Of a stretch of 64,000 nucleotides of DNA, positions 60,678-64,000 are shown one piece after another (within the stretch, counting starts at the first letter, position 1; every line of letters begins with the position of its first letter). The DNA is taken from NCBI GenBank assembly GCA_965218945.1, contig OZ244718.1, positions 992,001 to 1,056,000 on the forward strand, read 5' to 3'. This stretch comes from DAOUJW01 sp965218945 (lineage in GTDB: Bacteria; Chloroflexota; Dehalococcoidia; Lucifugimonadales; UBA2985). A model generated the notes under the pieces. That model saw nothing but the letters and a program-made list of their open reading frames with translations, ran no database searches and was not told where the DNA came from. A program made the position numbers and the translations under genes.

Positions 60678-62219
60678 CTAGAAACTCGGACGGAAACCCC
60701 TTGTTGCGAAGGGGTAATGTGGCAGTAAGACCGACGCGAGCAAGGTGAGTGTCCAAATTTGCCTGAGCCACGCGGCGCCGGTATTGGCGGCGGAGTTAAC
60801 GATGCGAGTTACCAGGACGCTGTCGGAACTTGGACCGGAGCCTGTTTCACCGGTCATGCTGGCTTTGGCGGCTACCAGGGTCAGATTAGCGACCGTGGCC
60901 GCCAGGTACAGCTGGAACAGTGTCTTGGCGCGTCCGAAGTAGCGGGACTGGCGGATTCCGAGCTGGACCAGCCGCGCCAACCGATGCTCAACGACCACAC
61001 GGCGTCTACGGTATCCGGTAAAGGCCTCACTCTGCTGTAAGGCGTGGGCCTGCTGCAATAGCGTTTCCTGGGGATGCAGCCGCACCGTCCGGCCTGTGCC
61101 CGGTCCCGCCGCAACGCACTGGGGCCGCAGCGGGCACGCTCCACAAACCGCCGCATCGAATCGGAAGAACCTATAGGTCCGATCCAAGTGGCTGTTCCGT
61201 TTCCTCGTTGGCAGCATGGTTCGGGTGACATTCCCCGCCGGACAGGTGCAGGAGCCCGACTCCAAGTCAATCCGGAAGTCGTCCTTGGGAAAATGAGTCC
61301 GGTTGGGACGCCCGGGCGTCTTGGCCACCAGCCTGCGTCCCGCATCGGCGAAGGCCTGGCGAGTATCGCCACCCCCGTACGCAGCATCACCCATGGCCTC
61401 CTCCACCGGTATCCCAGCGCTCGCTTCGCTCTGTTCCACCAGTTCCAGCGCGCCCAGACTGTCCGCAGCATTGCCGGGCAATACGTCCACCGCAGTGATC
61501 AACTGAGAGTCAGTGTCCACCACCACCGCCGCCTTGTGTCCATCGAACCGTCGGCTGCTGCTCTTGTGGCCGTGGCGCATCTCCGGGTCATTCACCGACA
61601 AGATGCGGTCCCGGCTCACCCCATCCCTCAAGTCCGCTCCGCCTTCAGTCCGTTCCACGTCCTGGAGCAGCAACTGGCCCAGCAGTTCCGACGCGGCCAC
61701 AATCCGCTGACGCTCAGCGCTGTCTTCTGCCAATTCCCCTTGCGCCTGCCGCGACAACTCCAATAGCCGGTCCGCGTCTTCCACAATCCCAGCCAACAGC
61801 GCTGCCCGGGCCTGCCGGTCGGCCCAGTCTATGGCCGCCTCTCCTTTGACGCTGGAAGCCAGGTACCGCGCGTATCCCTGGCTCTTCGCCCATTCCCCAA
61901 CGCTGATTCCCCTTAGCTGCGCCAGTCCTCGCATCAGCCGGACGATCCCGTCCGACAGCAGATTGTAGGTGTCCTTCACAGCGCCGCGGCCGAGGATGTT
62001 GGTCGTGTCCAAGGCCACCTTCATGCGTTTCCCCTTCAGGTATCCTGATTCACGCGCCAATTTCAGACTACGCTCGAATACCTCCCGCACTTTGTCGTGC
62101 AGTATCAACCCCGCACGAAACACTTGCAGTGTACTCTTGGCGAAGGGCCTATCCTCCACCTCGATCCCCAGGGCTACCCCCGGTCGTGGCCGAGGGCAGG
62201 CTCTTCCAGCGGAGGTCAA
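60678..62219 (-). pseudogene. IS1182-family transposase, C-terminal frame
   Basis: 513 codons containing VALDTTNILGRGAVKDTYNL (first Asp), VNDPEMRHGHKSSSRRFDGH, AMGDAAYGGGDTRQAF (second Asp), a Cys cluster (CTCPAGN...CGACPLRPQC) and VVVEHRLARLVQLGIRQSRY (Glu). The first ~15 codons are out of frame; the true N-terminus lies in the next frame at 62149-62466. One frameshift near 62200 separates them. Confidence 0.8.
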
Positions 62220-62466
62220 AGTCCGCCCTCGCCTTGGCGTCGCTCACCCGATCATGAGCCTGTAGCAGCAAAACGGTAGCCAGCAGGCTGGGCGGTACGC
62301 TGTCCCGCCCGTTGTCGGCGCAGTACAGCACGGCGAAATCGCAGTCTCGAAACAACTGGCCCCGCAACGAGGCCAATATACCGTAGAAGCTATCACGCCC
62401 CACGTGGTCCAAATACAAACTGTCCGCTTCCCAAAGACCTCTCTGGTCCGAACGCTCTCCCAGCAT
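62149..62466 (-). pseudogene. IS1182-family transposase, N-terminal frame
   Basis: Reads MLGERSDQRGLWEADSLYLD, then LRGQLFRDCDFAVLYCADNGRDSVPPSLLATVLLLQAHDRVSDAKA, the typical DUF772 N-terminus, up to FDLRWK, which continues as ALGIEVEDRPFAKSTL in the frame of the downstream piece. Confidence 0.8.
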
Positions 62467-62478
62467 TCTCAGCCCCCG

Positions 62479-62503
62479 TTATACTTGTTTCCCACAAGTA
62501 TAA
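62479..62503 (-). promoter_or_regulatory. Perfect 10-bp palindrome upstream of the transposase
   Basis: TTATACTTGT / ACAAGTATAA around TTCCC, 12 bp before the transposase start. Its centre TGTTTCCCACA also occurs in the viperin 3' flanks (45274, 19230). It may be the IS target, an operator or an insulating hairpin. Confidence 0.4.
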
Positions 62504-62564
62504 CCGCTTACCCGGCTGACGCCACTTTCCGGCCAGATTTCTAGTGCCTTGACTTGAACACAGA

Positions 62565-64000
62565 TCACATGTAGTTCGCGAACGGCCAGATCTCCGTTGC
62601 AGCATTGGCCAGATATTCACTTCGTTCTCTAATCGTCTCCTCGTTCCATTCATCTGGTGGATCTTGAAGCAATTCCCAATTCAGGCGCAAGGTCGTATGT
62701 TGCTTTAACGTTTCTTTCTTCTGATTCCATGCGGCATTTGAGAGAGAAGAGTTTAGCTTCCCTGTAACAAACGTAAGATTTCCGAGTTCCTTGACGGCCT
62801 GATCTCGAGCATGTGTAGCTTCGTCCGCACCCGTGTCGGTTGGCAAGGGCCAGTTTCTCTGCCATGCTTCGGGCATTATGTGCTCTCTAGTCAATGACAC
62901 TTGGTTCATTACTTCAGTCTTGTCGCTTCTGAGATGGGACTCGATGGCTTCCAGCACCATTGTTTGCCTTCCGACAGTACCCCGCAATGGTGCTCCGACG
63001 AGATTATCGTGGAGCATTGTGTCATTGGGCCATATACGGTTTTCAGCGGTTTGACCATTCAAGAAGTCTATGATCACTTCATCTGCTTTTGAGGGTTCAA
63101 TTGTTTCAGACTTGACCAATAATTCCACAAATAGCCTGTTTAGCCCTTGGGACGAGAAACCACAAAGCATCCGTCGCACTAGGTAACTTTCTATGGCCAG
63201 AATGCTTCGCCTCCGTATCTCGTCGGGGATATCTGTAGTATAAAGCCACATAAGTATCGGCATCGCGACGCCGATTTCCATAGTTTTGACGCGGCGCAGG
63301 AAGGCTTCAATGCCTGGAATTCTGGCCTCTTCTAAGTCTTGATAGACCTGTCCAGCTCCTCTAATGTCCATGGCAACTTGTTCAATCGTTAGATAACTGG
63401 AGTCCAGGTATCCGTTGAATTCACTAGATACACTATCCGCGTTGACCTCTTTGCGAGTCCGCATTACCACCCAATAATTCAAAAAGCGGTCCAGGTGGAT
63501 ACGACTGTATCTTCCCTCATTTGTGCTGCCGCGCCACCACTCATTCCTATCGAATATGCCCCAAAGCTCCGTGGCCTTGTCTGCATCGTCTACCACGTTA
63601 GCTTCGTACATTACGGTGTTCTTAATGTGGTCCGACTCCTTTAACGGCTCAGCCCTTGCGTTAAGTACGGAGAATATGAAGTGAGGTTTCTCACCTTCAT
63701 CAAGGTCAACAGTGGCTATTTGGAGAAATTCGCTGAGGGTGGTTTCTAACGCTTTGGCTCTAGCGATTCTATTGGCAGGTTGTTCGTTTAACCAATCTGT
63801 GATTTCCCCCTTGAAGTACAGATAAGCTTCGCCTATTGACCGCAAGGGTTTGCCAGTGTCGCTCAAACCTCTGATTACATCTTGAAAAGAATGCAAGTCA
63901 CTTACGTTAGATTGACGAACTTTGGTGTCGCTGTCAGATTCGTTTCCCCAGTCTTTAACCTCATTCAAAGTTAAAGTAGACATCCTGTTGGCTCTTTGGT
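62565..64000 (-). CDS. GmrSD-type (DUF262/DUF1524) restriction protein, 5' end outside window
   Basis: The frame is open to the window edge; an internal ATG at 63983 is probably not the start, because the sequence before it (KRANR) continues the frame and the DUF262 DGQQR-type motif is missing and would lie upstream. Visible parts: the late DUF262 region (VDLDEGEKPHFIFSVLNARAEPLKESDHIKN), a helical middle, and DUF1524 with the HNH-like LTREHIMPEAWQRNW and KELGNLTFVTGKLNSSLSN. GmrSD proteins are modification-dependent (type IV) restriction enzymes that cut glucosylated phage DNA. Confidence 0.85.
   Translation of the reverse strand, partial: QRANRMSTLTLNEVKDWGNESDSDTKVRQSNVSDLHSFQDVIRGLSDTGKPLRSIGEAYLYFKGEITDWLNEQPANRIARAKALETTLSEFLQIATVDLDEGEKPHFIFSVLNARAEPLKESDHIKNTVMYEANVVDDADKATELWGIFDRNEWWRGSTNEGRYSRIHLDRFLNYWVVMRTRKEVNADSVSSEFNGYLDSSYLTIEQVAMDIRGAGQVYQDLEEARIPGIEAFLRRVKTMEIGVAMPILMWLYTTDIPDEIRRRSILAIESYLVRRMLCGFSSQGLNRLFVELLVKSETIEPSKADEVIIDFLNGQTAENRIWPNDTMLHDNLVGAPLRGTVGRQTMVLEAIESHLRSDKTEVMNQVSLTREHIMPEAWQRNWPLPTDTGADEATHARDQAVKELGNLTFVTGKLNSSLSNAAWNQKKETLKQHTTLRLNWELLQDPPDEWNEETIRERSEYLANAATEIWPFANYM

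Noticed and set aside
1..64000. CRISPR arrays
   Set aside because: No set of short direct repeats with regular unique spacers was seen; the 282-bp tandem units are protein-coding repeats.
1..64000. rRNA genes, replication origin or phage structural genes
   Set aside because: No conserved rRNA segments, DnaA-box clusters or capsid/terminase-like proteins were recognised.

Overview
The window is a GC-rich bacterial chromosome segment, probably from the Chloroflexota (Dehalococcoidia/SAR202-like). That placement is an inference from the giant fibronectin/Ig-like surface proteins, the one-chain hybrid two-component regulator and the overall gene style; no rRNA or ribosomal marker is present to settle it.

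Bases 1-14283 hold two giant secreted surface proteins on the minus strand. One (1-3517) runs off the window and is made of fibronectin type III (FnIII) and PPC-like modules. The other (4015-14183) is about 3,390 codons of FnIII, leucine-rich repeats (LRR), cadherin-like, Ig-like and CARDB modules, split in two by a single frameshift near 13640. Both genes start with the same duplicated 210 bp (signal peptide plus leader). Next on the plus strand come a GAF-PAS-histidine kinase-receiver-winged-helix protein, an endonuclease/exonuclease/phosphatase (EEP) family protein and a small unknown protein. After these lie a viperin 3' remnant, a membrane-anchored LRR/tandem-repeat protein (minus strand), an IS3-family element and an HNH nuclease.

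Bases 25363-42690 form a defence island with matching ~24-bp inverted repeats at its two ends. It holds an Mrr-nSTAND NTPase, then a type I restriction-modification (RM) operon (half-S, hsdM, DUF4160/DUF2442, hsdS, SIR2-like, MNT-like nucleotidyltransferase, an unknown protein plus PIN pair, hsdR, YgjP-type metallopeptidase). The hsdS gene is cut by a complete 2.33-kb IS1595-family transposon with perfect 23-bp ends and an 8-bp target duplication. That transposon carries passengers: a lipoprotein behind a long nested hairpin leader, a 38-codon AT-hook-like peptide, a Leu-type tRNA with anticodon CGC and a small coiled-coil protein.

Outside the island is a prokaryotic viperin whose last codons were cut off by an IS1182-family element (CTAG target duplication). 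A second inverted-repeat-bounded segment (45387-56046) follows, with a methyltransferase, an AlkB-like dioxygenase, two unknown proteins, nested IS3/IS1380 elements and a 1,213-residue bacterial homologue of the animal antiviral factor SAMD9/SAMD9L. The right end carries a GNAT-PIN fusion plus ASCH pair, a HEPN/RES-type NAD-targeting toxin, a frameshifted transposase and the C-terminal part of a GmrSD (DUF262/DUF1524) restriction protein that runs off the window.

Taken together, bases ~23000-64000 are an accretion of antiviral and toxin-like systems built and damaged by at least six insertion sequences. The most interesting items are the SAMD9-like protein, the inverted-repeat-bounded cargo segments, the IS-clipped viperin with a second viperin remnant 24 kb away, and the IS1595 element with its odd tRNA and structured leader.
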